Of a DNA stretch of 64,000 nucleotides, positions 12,101 through 22,555 are shown one piece after another. Position 1 is the first letter of the stretch; each line of letters starts with the position of its first letter. Under the pieces are notes generated by a model. The model saw nothing but the letters and a program-made list of their open reading frames with translations. It made no database searches and was not told where the DNA came from. This DNA comes from Hetaerina americana (Eukaryota > Arthropoda > Insecta > Odonata > Calopterygidae): assembly GCA_022747635.1 (NCBI GenBank), contig JAKTNV010000004.1, forward strand, positions 86,075,552 to 86,139,551, given 5' to 3'. The position numbers and the translations under genes are program-made.

Positions 12101-13861
12101 ATTACTACACTTCGCTCGTTGCATGAAGGCCCTCTGCAGTTTTTTTTTTAGTATTCTCCCACTTCCCCCTCCCTCCCTCACTCATCCAATCAAAAACTTC
12201 CACCCAAAATTATCGTCCTGTCTCCCTAATTTATGAACCTTTCTCTCACTTCTCTCTGCCGCAGAAAAAAATCAACCTCCCATGCCAATTTCTTCGAAAA
12301 CTAGGTGAGAAGCTTCCAATAAATTACAGTTGCGCGAAAAGACTTAAAGAGGACCCCGTTTAGGAGTGGATACAGGGGAGGGAGTTGATACACGGCTCCA
12401 CAATAAGAGAAATATTTTTGGCTTGAACAAAACTGAATATGAACATTTTTTATCAGTATCAGACACCAATTTTGAATAAATACTGTACCTCCCGAGAACA
12501 ATTGTTTCCAAAGTCAACAACTTTCCGACTTTATGACACTAATTTCGCCATTACTCAGTGGAATTTCTCCATCGTTGAGTTAACTAAAACAGCAATTAGC
12601 TCCATGTTATCATATATACTTTTCGATTTCACGCATAAAAACGAACCCCTCCTCTAGAGGTTTTCTGAATCACTCCTGGCTTCGCTATGATTCGAATTCT
12701 TTCTAAGGTGGACGAAAATGATTTAGAACATTTTGAAGAACATCATCAGTATCACGAACTGATATGGAATGAAGTACGAGGTGCACCAAAACTATCATCA
12801 ACTAGGTGATCTCGGTGCTTGACTAGCATTCCACTATGACGAACGCTATGGCGCGACGTGGCCGTACGCTCATAGTCATTAGTGCAATCAAGAGAGGGCG
12901 ATAAAACAGTTCGGACAGGCCCATAACCCCTTACTCTAGCGCAGAGACAAAGTAAACAATTCATTCAAACTTGCATCTCTGAAATATCCAACCTTTTTCC
13001 TTTCTGATCTAATGTTAGTTGGTGAAAGCACTATCATATGATCACTTTCCTTCCTAATCACGGATTACTGCTGAATAGAAGATGATGTAGCCATCACCGG
13101 CAACTTAATCATTATGCAATACTTCCCTCAATTGCGTACACACGTCTTCGTAGGTATATTTTCTCGTTGGCTAGGTGTTCAAACGTCCCAAACAACTCCA
13201 CTCCAAAGGTTTGCATGGTAATTAGATGCAGGTAATTGCTCTTAATTAATGGAAAGGGAGCAGATTTCGCCGTAAATAATCCTACATAACTCAAGAAAAA
13301 TGAGGCTGGAATCGACCACGCAAGCCTCGGTTGGACAGAAGTTAATTCCACGTCAATTTACTGCCACTCGGAATGAGAGTTCTTAATGAGGGTGATGCAA
13401 AATTTGCGACGGAGTGAACGCCGTGGGGGGATGGGAGGGGAGGAAGAACGGGTGGAGGAGGAACGGGGGGGGGGCGCGTTTAAAACCTCCCAGAAATCAA
13501 ACGCAGTAACAACAATGAACGCCAGACACCCGCTCAAATTAGCTCCTCGCCAAGCCTGAAGGGTTAATTTGAAGACGCCACAAAATGAACCGAGTGACGC
13601 TCAGATGTCGCCTTGTGGGCAGAGACATTAATTGGCGCACTAATACCCGTCGAGATGCAACGAATGGCGCGAGACTGCAGCTGTGATATTTGGGGTTTTC
13701 CCGCCATCTTAGGAAATTTGTCTAACGTTTCCTACCGCTTTGGAATCCATGGACGCATCTCCCGAAATAATTGAAGTCAGAGAGCACAAAAGCATTGAAA
13801 TATCGGTCAGTGGGTGACATTATTCGGTGAGGAAAGTTTATATCTCCATCTTAGGCCGCAA
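9136..13861. other. Unassigned DNA with G-run clusters
   Basis: Runs of 12 G (10869-10880), 13 G (10935-10947) and 10 G (13465-13474), plus the homopurine tract listed separately. TAAT/ATTA-rich unique sequence at 11100-11350 and 13490-13700 might be regulatory, but nothing is demonstrable. Confidence 0.5.
11690..11960 (+). repeat. Homopurine (G/A)-rich tract
   Basis: About 270 bp in which the + strand is very largely A and G, with repeated GGGAGAGAG, GGAGGGAGAGGGAGGAGGAGG and GGGGAGGGGGAAG. It gives proline/serine-rich false frames on the minus strand. Such tracts can form triplex or G-quadruplex structures. Confidence 0.8.
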
Positions 13862-14065
13862 ATCTACCAGAAAGGTGTGTGGCACGGGAGGGGGAAGAGA
13901 GACACCATCCGTTAGTGTATTTTGTGATTATTGCCATTCGGAATTATTTTATTTCCGAGTAACCAGTTCGAGTTGTCGCACGAGTTGTTCATAACACTTA
14001 TGTGATCGCGAATAGTGCAAGAAAAAATGGATTACTTACATATACCATCCTGAGTAAAAATGAGA
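13862..14065 (-). mobile_element. LINE 3' fragment with C-terminal motif and tail
   Basis: The + strand carries the inverted tail (aatctaccagaaaggtgtgt then ggcacggg) at the left. About 130 bp further right is a minus-strand remnant of the polymerase C-terminus, reading T-I-R-D-H after frameshifts near 14020. The order, polymerase end then tail, is correct for a minus-strand copy about 200 bp long. The coding part is badly decayed. Confidence 0.7.
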
Positions 14066-16771
14066 AGAAAACGACAATAAACACTTTAATATGGGACGGA
14101 GTGCTTTATAGAGCTAGCTGATCATCTCCCCTTATCAGATTCGAAACGTGATCCTTGAAGCGAGATAAAGAAAAACGGTGAGGTTTCACCATTGGTTGAG
14201 CGAGGAGAGGAAGATACCTCGGGAAATCCGGAAAAGGCAGAGATAGAAGATGGAGGAAATAATGAAAGCAAGTGACAGCTGCAGGACGTGACAGAAGGGA
14301 GAGCAATGAGTGAGCTGAATGGAGGAAGGAGAAAAGTAAGAATTTTAAAGAGGATTAAGGCAGACAGAAGTTACGAAAAAATGACGAGAGAGAATTAATA
14401 CAAATCTAATAAAGAGAAAATTCTCACGGTACAAAGGAATAAATAAATACTCGTCTTAGACAGCCCAAAATCACCTTTAAAATAAGGAGAATACCCGTAT
14501 GCCGTCAGTTCGACAGATAAGTTCTCGTACAGGTACAGGGAAAATAGTTATTACTTCCAACAAAAAGTCTTATTTAAATGTCATATCAACTCAAAACCTG
14601 TAAATTTTTCACACTTAAGATTGCCCACCTGGTACCCGAACAACTGACAAGCGCGCACAGCTCCTTCCTAAACCATGTTGTCTTACGGTTATTAATATCA
14701 ATATCCAACCAAGTCATCCCTCAATCGAAGCATTAATTCGGCTTTATGTGCACAAAATTCATGATCTTAAGCCGTTGGGGAAGAAAGAGAATTACCTTTG
14801 GTAATTTGACAATAACGCCTTCTAGAACAGAAGCGCATTCCAGGGATTTACGCTTTTCATTCAAAGGCCGTTTCGATTAACACTGCCGCTGCACAACAAA
14901 AAGACGCTGGTATTTTGCCCGATCCCGGGTTGTCCCCAGGAGAGCAGTAATCAATAAGAATCGCGGTGTTTTTTGCGTCGCTGACTTCAATATTGAGGTA
15001 CTTCCTTCGCGAAGCAACTCCGGCGCCCCCTACCACTCGCACAAAGATTGAAAAAAAATCAAATTGCGGCTCTGTGAAGCGGCACGGTAGTACGGATCGG
15101 AAAAAATAGAAAATCCAAGGAAGCATCCCCGGATTAACTTATGCCCAAGATGCTACTGAAATTGATTTTGAATGTCATAGAAGTGGGTGAAAAAAATTGC
15201 AATTTCCATAACGAAGGGAATACAAAAACCACTCTTAACATTCTACGTGACGCATTTCATCGACTTGGTTAGCAACATAATTGGGTTTATAAAATATATA
15301 AATCTTTACAAACATAACCTCAGCCCTATTTCAATGAGCAACGCAAAAAAACGTACACTTCGGTCGACGCTCGAAATTATGAGCAAAATATCTAATGAAA
15401 GATTCAAGTTTGAAGCAACAAAGCGAATATAGGAAAGTCATTCAAGTCTATTTAACAGGCTTCACATGATTTCTTAAATTAAATGCGATAGTGCCGTATA
15501 CTTTGACGAGCCCTTGAAGTTGCGACAACAGACATGAGTATATCAACCATTATCGCCGGAGCCACACGTTATTAAGCACTTACTAAACACACACGGAGGA
15601 ATAGAAAAAGTATTTGTACAGTGCAGAAAGATAGACGCTCGCTGTTATTGCTCATTTAAACCATCCAGACACTCTCATTACGCGTAATCGTTATCTCAAA
15701 TTATATGAACTTGTCATAAAGTGGAATCGAGTCGGCAAATCACATGTCCGTGCTTACTACATCCTGGGTGACGTAAATTCAAATCAAATGATTACGTAAG
15801 ATCCGTCCCCGTTGATTGTATAAAGGAAAGAAAGCAGCACACCATAAATTATTACGTGTACCACGAACGTAATGGCGACTTATCATAGCCTTTCATATAT
15901 TACATATTAAAATAAATTCTGGTTTGGACTATCGTTCACTTGGGAGCTGGATAACGTACTTTATACTTTCGTCATTAAGCCAACTGTCACACGCTGCATT
16001 CAACACAAAAACTATCGCAATCCAGGCACAACTAAAATCACCGTCTTCGCCATTTGGCTTATTTCTTCCTTGAGTTTTGCGAGCTTCTTTCGCCGGGAAA
16101 TGAGGTCGTCGGTGGTCTTCGTGCATTTATTTACATTATAATGGCAACTAATGGTCTTTGACCATTCTCGTTGTGGCATAATCATGCTACTAGGCATGCA
16201 TTTACTTTTTAAATTTTTTTCGAAATTGTCCGTATTTCACATACTTCCATTACTTACATATATTAATTCTTTTGAAACGAGCCAAAATATATTTTTCAGA
16301 ATACTGGAAATGAATTATATTCCTCTTTCAAAGAAGCTTTTAAAGGCAAAGAAGCCATTAAATAAATAGCCGGGAACACATTAAGTAGTTATAAGGGACA
16401 TTGAATGCAAAAACGATCAATGTAAGAAATCATTTTTACCTCGCACTATTAGACGCTACAATAGAGGGAAAATTCGAAATAGTGTCCAAAAATTAACCGA
16501 AACGGAATGGAAACAATCATCTACGACTCTGACCTATTTTTTTGTATTTTCTGAAATAGAACAACAAAAATATGTTCTTAAAATAAAAAAAGAAACAGAG
16601 AAAAACCTGGTTTTAATTGGACTTTCGTATTGAACATAAAATTTACCAAAAATGGCTATTTTTGCACTAAAACGATGATGAGGTGTCGAAAGCGGTAACG
16701 TTTACCGGACAAATAATATCCAAATTTCGCCAATATGGATATGGCGGTAGGCTCAAAGTTGGGAAACTGAT
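14066..16771. other. Unassigned DNA
   Basis: Short frames only. A lysine-rich minus frame near 16012-16197 is not recognised. No repeats identified. Confidence 0.5.
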
Positions 16772-16820
16772 CTAATGGCCTCCCCTTCCCCACACGCCTT
16801 CGTGGCGGCTTGCAGGCTAA
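16772..16820 (+). mobile_element. LINE 3' tail fragment
   Basis: CTAATGGCCTCCCCTTCCCC, then ACACGCCTTCGTGGCGGCTT and GCAGGCTAA. The GTGGCGGCTTGCAG core is well preserved. Confidence 0.7.
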
Positions 16821-16879
16821 ACGTTAAAACGAAAAATTTGCGCTGAAGCGAGAGTTAAAATACATCGCGATATACCAAT

Positions 16880-17070
16880 CGCCTCCCCAAAAGCATTTCG
16901 GACCGAGCGTCGGCCACGTGGGCCGATTGAGCGAATACGCCTGGAGAGGGCGGGCGCGTGCCGACATGGGCCCCTGCAGCCTTCGCGTTTGGGCCCCCGC
17001 ACCCCTCCTCGACACGCGATCGATTCCAATTACGCCGAGCCAGCCGTCTCCGCTGCGCCAACTGGACCTT
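16880..17070. other. CpG-rich island, no recognised gene
   Basis: Locally dense CpG, with CCACGTGG (16914-16921), an E-box palindrome. Frames on both strands are open but short and unrecognised. Confidence 0.35.
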
Positions 17071-17654
17071 CTTGAGGTTCTTGGGAATTAAAAAAAAAAG
17101 AAAAACGGTGCGCGTACGTGGGCGTATCGTTTTCCCTTCCTTTAACTATACACATACAAATATACATACAGAGACGCACACACAGGCGTATATAAACATA
17201 TATATATTTTCATACCTTTCACCACCCCCCCTCCCCCCCACGTGTAACACTACATATTCTTCGGATTGCCCTTACCCTTTCTCACTTCGACTTGATCTGT
17301 CGTGAAGATTACCCTTCAGTATGCTGAAGAGGGCTACTTTGTGGCCGAAATACGCGTATTCGTATTCACCTTTTTTATCCTATCCTTTTTTACCTTTAAA
17401 CTCTTCTTGACTTGTGGCGCTAGCCAACTAATTTCATTTGTAATTTGTTTAGAAAGGTAAACTGTTTACGGTTATTGGAGTTTTACATTCATTCAATATT
17501 ACTAGCCGTAAGAGCTCATTTCTATCAATACGTATATACACGTCTAAACGGCAAAACTATGCATGTGTGTCCTTCCTTTGTGTTTCTGCATTTAAATGTC
17601 TTAATCAATATTTTTATATATTTGTGCGTCGCCGAAGAGCGTGCTGTTTCGAAT

Positions 17655-17681
17655 ACATACATACATTCATATATTTATATA

Positions 17682-17720
<39 letters not shown>

Positions 17721-17736
17721 GCATACATATATATAT
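17655..17736. repeat. (ATAC)n/(TA)n microsatellite
   Basis: Imperfect ATAC and TTAT repeats followed by (TA)n, ending exactly where the SINE head begins. Confidence 0.92.
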
Positions 17737-17850
17737 GGGGGTCGCGGTAGTCCAGTGGGTAGAGCGTTGGACTGCTGATCGGAGGGTCCCGGGTTCGATA
17801 CACAGTGAACTCATTAAGGTGTTATGTGCAATTAATAAATAAATAAATAA
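17737..17850 (+). mobile_element. Short tRNA-derived SINE between (TA)n tracts
   Basis: The head GTCGCGG, then A box TAGTCCAGTGGG and B box GGTTCGATAC (17792-17801), are spaced as in a tRNA. The D stem largely pairs, and the anticodon loop would be CTGCTGA (anticodon GCT, serine-like but without the long variable arm). The T stem and 3' acceptor strand do not pair, so this is not a working tRNA gene. About 30 bp follow, ending in TGCAATTAATAAATAAATAA and then (TA)n. (TA)n also abuts the head at 17736. Its tail resembles that of the SINE at 3.0-3.2 kb. Confidence 0.78.
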
Positions 17851-17882
17851 ATATATATATATATATATATTTACACACATGT
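17829..17882. repeat. (AATA)n(TA)n SINE tail microsatellite
   Basis: AATAAATAAATAAAT followed by (TA)n and CACACATGTGTG. Confidence 0.92.
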
Positions 17883-20487
17883 GTGAGTATATATTTTTTC
17901 ACACATACAAACGCACGCATCCGTATGTTCGTCACCCGTGACGGGACCGGGGCCGGCGCTCTTGGAAGCCATTCGCGACCCCTCTTGCGGGCGTGTGCTG
18001 AACGTGCGAGGTCTCTCGATCCTCTTTTATTTTTCCGGCGAGGTGAAAATATCGGCATCGGAAACAAAGGAAGAAGGATGCGCGTGGGAAGGGAGACAAA
18101 ACACGAGGAGGAAGGGGAAATAAACATCGTCCACGTCGAGCAATCGGGCCATTCACGCAGATGGCGGACTTGGCGACCAGAGGTGAAAGTCGCAGAGGAT
18201 GGTGGCAAATTAATAAGACGAACGAGAGTCGATAAACAATGGAGGAATAATCGAGCTTGTCTTGGTGTACGGACCCTCCCATTTTTATTCAACACGAAAA
18301 TGTACCTTCGAACCGTTTCGAGGAAAATTATAATCGATTTCTGTTTCAGAGATACAAAGCAACAGAGAACTCTCTTTGAGAATTACTCACGGGTCCAAAG
18401 GTCTCGATGTGGGATATGTGTGTACCTCCCCATTGATAAAACATGAAGACCTGGTAAGATAAGGGAAGTAAACAGAGCCTGGGGATGGGAGAATGCACCA
18501 AGCCTTGTCGCTTATGCACTTAACGTTTGACACATGATTGAGTAAATCAGAGCAGAATACGCGAGCGGAGAAGATAAATTTGAGGTCGAGGAAATAAGTT
18601 TGATGCCAGGTTCCCAAGGGAAAAAATCTATGCGGTGCGTATGCAAGCGATATATACATGACGCCAGAAAGTACGCCAAGAACGTGCGAGTCGCGGCCAT
18701 GTGGTATCAATGCTGAGCCAGAAATATTATTCGCTAAGCAAAAATTTGAGACAGCAATTTTCGAAAAAAGGTTCACTGCCATATAACCTAATCGCGCGCA
18801 CCTTTGTTCTATTATGACAAGATGAATGATTGCGTGGTAGCAAACACAATGGTAAAGATGGAACTTAAGAAAGTCCGAGCTAGATTGTTATGTTGGTCAA
18901 AATTCAAAACTGAAAAACACTTATTCGGGTTCTGCAAAAAAAACAATCGCATTACTTCAATGGCTAAATTTATTTTTAGAAATGGTTTACAGGAGTGCAT
19001 CAACGTACACCACGGTAATTTCAACGAGGCAATTCGTTAAAAAACGCTCGGCTACATTGTCCGCATTGTCACGCAATAAATTAAGCAAGCTACATAATGA
19101 AATCACCGCGGCAAACCGTGCATTTTACGAGGTAACCCCACGCCACCCCACCCCCTCCAAAAAATAAAGAAAAACAAAGGAAACTTCAAAACCTCCAGCC
19201 ATTTCTCCGTCTGTCCCTGACGTTGTCGGAGGTGTTCTTCCCAACTCGCACAAGCAAACGCGAGCAGCAATAAAATAACAGAAGGCTCCTAAGAGGATAT
19301 TTCACACGGAGCTGTCTGTCTAGTTATTGCAACGTCGACGAATGCATTAGGTTATGCGACTGAACGCCTCCGGAATCAAGGCGGAGTACGAACGAAACCC
19401 ATGGTGACCCCAATACAAACGAACTCGAGAGAGTCAATCCCTTCTTCATCCAACCCCCCCTTCCATACACACATCCTCACGACCAAAGGGGGGGGAGGCA
19501 GGATCCATTGTCCTCCCCTTGCCCCCAACCCCGCGTCGGAAGCCACTGAACTAAAGTAGCGCGGGGGGGATGGAGAAAGGGGAGATCGTGGGGAATGAAG
19601 GGGGGAAGGGAGGACGGCGACTCCCGACGACAGTCGCGACTGCACGGGTATAGACGCAGTCGACGTCAGACGGGGAGGGGCCCTGGGAGGACGGGCTGTG
19701 GAAAGGGGGAAATGAATAGAGGGGTGGATGTGCAAGTGAAGAAGAAAGAGGGGGAGGGGTTGGATAGAAAAGGGGGGGTGGGATGCGGGAGGAGAAAACG
19801 GAGTTGCATCGCGGAACGGACGATAAAAAAAAGTTGAAGGCGAATGCGGCGCAATAAACGAAGCTAACATCTGAGATTTTATTCCCATACGGCGATTTAA
19901 ATATCAACCACACGATGATGTCTGATGCAGTGACTGAAAGGAAACAAAACGCCAGGATTGTCATGACCAATAAAATTAACCTTTAACATCTCACAAAATA
20001 TTGAATTAAATAGCTCCTGGAAAATATCTATCCACTACATATTTTTTTCAAAAATGCTTGGCTTTTATTTCTGGTACTGATAGTTGTCAATTGAGACTAG
20101 AACATATTAAGAATTCACACGATTTTGAACTGAACGGAGTGTACATGACATGCAACGGTTTTTTTATTTGAAGGCCATGGATCTATGGGTTGGATAAATA
20201 ATGCATAAAATTCATCCAGAAAATAATTTCGGTAGCTTCAAATTTTCTTCGGCCAACAAACACAATGACCTATATTATTGCAATTAACTCCGTTAAAATG
20301 GGAACAATAAGCATTAAATTGAAAAATGATAAAAAAGGAATTAAAATTCAATTGTACAAAAAGTGTATTTTTCAAGTTTCTCGGTACATTTCACATCGAA
20401 CTACAAAAATATTTAACAACATTTAAAGAGTCTCCGGCCAAAATGAACAAATAATTATTGTGAAATTTTCAACTAAATACCATCACC
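17883..20487. other. Unassigned DNA, partly G-rich
   Basis: Overlapping frames at 17883-18446 (+) and 17822-18295 (-) are unrecognised. A purine-rich stretch at 19480-19800 yields proline-rich false frames on the minus strand. Confidence 0.5.
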
Positions 20488-20635
20488 GGAAAAGAAAATA
20501 CTTTATTCTTCCACACATTTTTTATTATGCACGACCTAAGTTTCTACTTAACAAGTCATCATCAGGTCTTCGTAGGTCGAAACCTTGGTCGTGCATAATA
20601 AAATATGTGTGGAAGAACTAAGTATTTTCTTTTCC
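20488..20635 (-). mobile_element. 148-bp foldback with hammerhead-like core motifs
   Basis: Two 60-bp arms (20488-20547 and 20576-20635) are inverted copies matching at 54 of 60 positions, around a 28-bp loop. On the minus strand the loop and inner arm contain CTGATGA (plus 20559-20565), a hairpin-forming TGACTTGTTAAGTA, GAAAC (20540-20544) and GTC (20533-20535). This is the order of conserved core elements in a hammerhead ribozyme with a very short stem III. Hammerhead motifs are known in Penelope-like retroelements and retrozymes. An insertion between the long arm and CTGATGA means stem I is not contiguous, so activity is doubtful. No protein frame is present. It could be a non-autonomous Penelope-related element or another foldback MITE. 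Confidence 0.7.
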
Positions 20636-21730
20636 AACATGAATCGCTTCCACAAAGTGACGCCTCAAACCATTCTCAATTCCATTATTAAATTTCCGTT
20701 CGTACCGACAAAATTATACGAAAGAGATTTCTCCACTTGGATCATAATGACGCAAATTTAACATTGTAGGCGTACGTTATCAATGAAAACGTCAAAGATC
20801 ATTTCCATGAATGGGTACATGCAAAGCGGTACGAAAAGTGAAACGGATCTATCGTGTTTCGACGCGTGGTTCCGGTCCCTTTAACAAGTGAGAAATGCTT
20901 TGCTTGAATCGGCATGCACGGAAAAACAATTTAGGGGCAAGGGAGGCAGAAGGAGACCATGCAGAAAATCGCTGCTTCATTATGTCCAGGACTTCCTCTC
21001 GGAAATAAAAATAAAATACCATTGAGGCCAGTCTGAGGGTGAGAGAGTTGGGAATGGGAGGATCACCAAAGAGAGATGCCTGGGCAGTCGCAAGAATCAT
21101 TCATCAAAGATAGTCGGCCAAAGTTTTCATCTCCACCTCAATGAAGACACGGCGAGGGAAGTCCTTCGGAGTAAGAGGCGGATGCACGGCACAGACATTT
21201 CAAGACGGGGTCGAGCGCAAATAGCCTCGGTGAACGCGGCCTGTCATGCGACTAAATTAAGAGCCATCATTCTTCGGAAACAATCCGCTTGATGTGTGCT
21301 AAATAATTTATGACAGTTAATGAGAATCATTTCGAAAAACAATCGGGGACAATGTTAAAATGATTCCCTGTCCAAGTGGGAAACGTCGTCTCGGACAGAT
21401 CGAATTGGGGAGTTAATGGTCCAGACCGTGCTATTGAGAAATGGCTAATCGTCATTATATGCCAACGGACACGGCTTTCTCCTCAAATCACGCTGTCGTA
21501 CCTCTTACCCAAACGTCCGTATATTACCCCAACTCCTTCAGCCAATGATTTGAGCTTTAATTTACTTTATTAAGCTGACGAGGTGCAGCGACAGGAAAGG
21601 AAAAATGTCGAAGTTAAAAACAGGGGGCACGAACAGCAAGGCTGAATGTTATAATATAATATCACTGCTTTAACCTTTACCAGGCAATACCTTCTCGCCG
21701 TTTGTTATTATTCATTATTATAATTATATA

Positions 21731-21782
21731 GTACCCTGCAAACCAACGCTAGGGTGTGTGGCCGGCAGTGATTACACACCTG
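21731..21782 (-). mobile_element. LINE 3' tail fragment
   Basis: GTACCCTGCAAACCAACGCT followed by AGGGTGTGTGGCCGGCAGTG: inverted tail. It is closely similar to the copy at 44.1 kb, with both reading CAACGCTA before the GTGTG motif. Confidence 0.7.
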
Positions 21783-22188
21783 AACACTTTTGACACGAAA
21801 TACTTTTCCCCGAACGCGGTCGGAAAAATAATTAATCGAGTTTACATTACATTTCGGTATTCCTGTTGTAGTAGGAGTTCGGGAGAAAAGTATTCTTATT
21901 CAAAAAATTCATTACTAAACACTTTTTTAAGTTAAATTCTAATGTTCAAGTGTCACACCAACGTTGTATAGCATTAAGGTATTCAACTTAAGCCAATTTA
22001 TCCTCGAGACTACGAATATCTCTGTAAACCACCGCGTCGTCAAAAAATATAAACGTATCTTCCTATTAACCACGTAGTTAATAATTTCCATGAGATTTCA
22101 AAAGTTTAATAAATATTTTGCCCAAAATATTATTAAGGAAATGCGAAGACTTTATTGCGACTTCTGACTCATTTACTCAAAATATAAA

Positions 22189-22202
22189 CATATGTTGCCT
22201 TG
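22189..22202. repeat. Left copy of target-site duplication
   Basis: CATATGTTGCCTTG; identical to 22375-22388. Confidence 0.85.
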
Positions 22203-22374
22203 GGTGAATTCTTCTCGGGTCTTCCACCGGGTCAATGGCTCCATAGCTGCCGACGTTTCGATTCCCGACTCGGTCATCGTCATCAGGGCTGATTGCCGTT
22301 CCGCCAAAAAGTTTCAAATATATTTATTTACCCGCATCCACGCAAATAATACGCCGGGAAAGCACCAGATCTTT
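22203..22374 (-). mobile_element. 172-bp non-autonomous insertion with 14-bp target duplication
   Basis: The sequence CATATGTTGCCTTG occurs at 22189-22202 and again at 22375-22388, flanking 172 bp. A 14-bp direct repeat at both ends is a target-site duplication expected for target-primed retrotransposition. On the minus strand the insert holds CTGATGA (22280-22286), a pairing segment, then GAAAC (22255-22259) directly followed by GTC. This hammerhead-like arrangement lacks a real stem III. The body carries no open frame of note. The insert ends in GGTGAATTCTTCTCGGGTCT (plus strand), which I recall from Penelope-like element ends in invertebrates. Orientation is inferred from the motif. Confidence 0.78.
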
Positions 22375-22388
22375 CATATGTTGCCTTG
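22375..22388. repeat. Right copy of target-site duplication
   Basis: CATATGTTGCCTTG; identical to 22189-22202. Confidence 0.85.
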
Positions 22389-22500
22389 TGCCAACACTGG
22401 GTGTATACAATGGCAATAAGCTATTTGTTGACAAAATATAACTTCCGCTCTGGTAAGTAACCGCTAAGTCACCTTTAATTTAGTGTATACTTGATGCGGA

Positions 22501-22555
22501 GTCATCCCATGCCACACACTTCTAAGGCGGTCTGTAGGATATAATGCAGATGCAC
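22501..22555 (+). mobile_element. LINE 3' tail fragment
   Basis: GTCATCCCATGCCACACACT, then TCTAAGGCGGTCTGTAGGAT and ATAATGCAGATGCA: the full tail including the ATGTAGATG-like end. Confidence 0.72.

Noticed and set aside
17741..17815. A functional tRNA gene (anticodon GCT)
   Set aside because: The T stem and the 3' acceptor strand do not pair, there is no long serine variable arm, and the sequence runs into a SINE-type tail. A tRNA-derived SINE explains it better.
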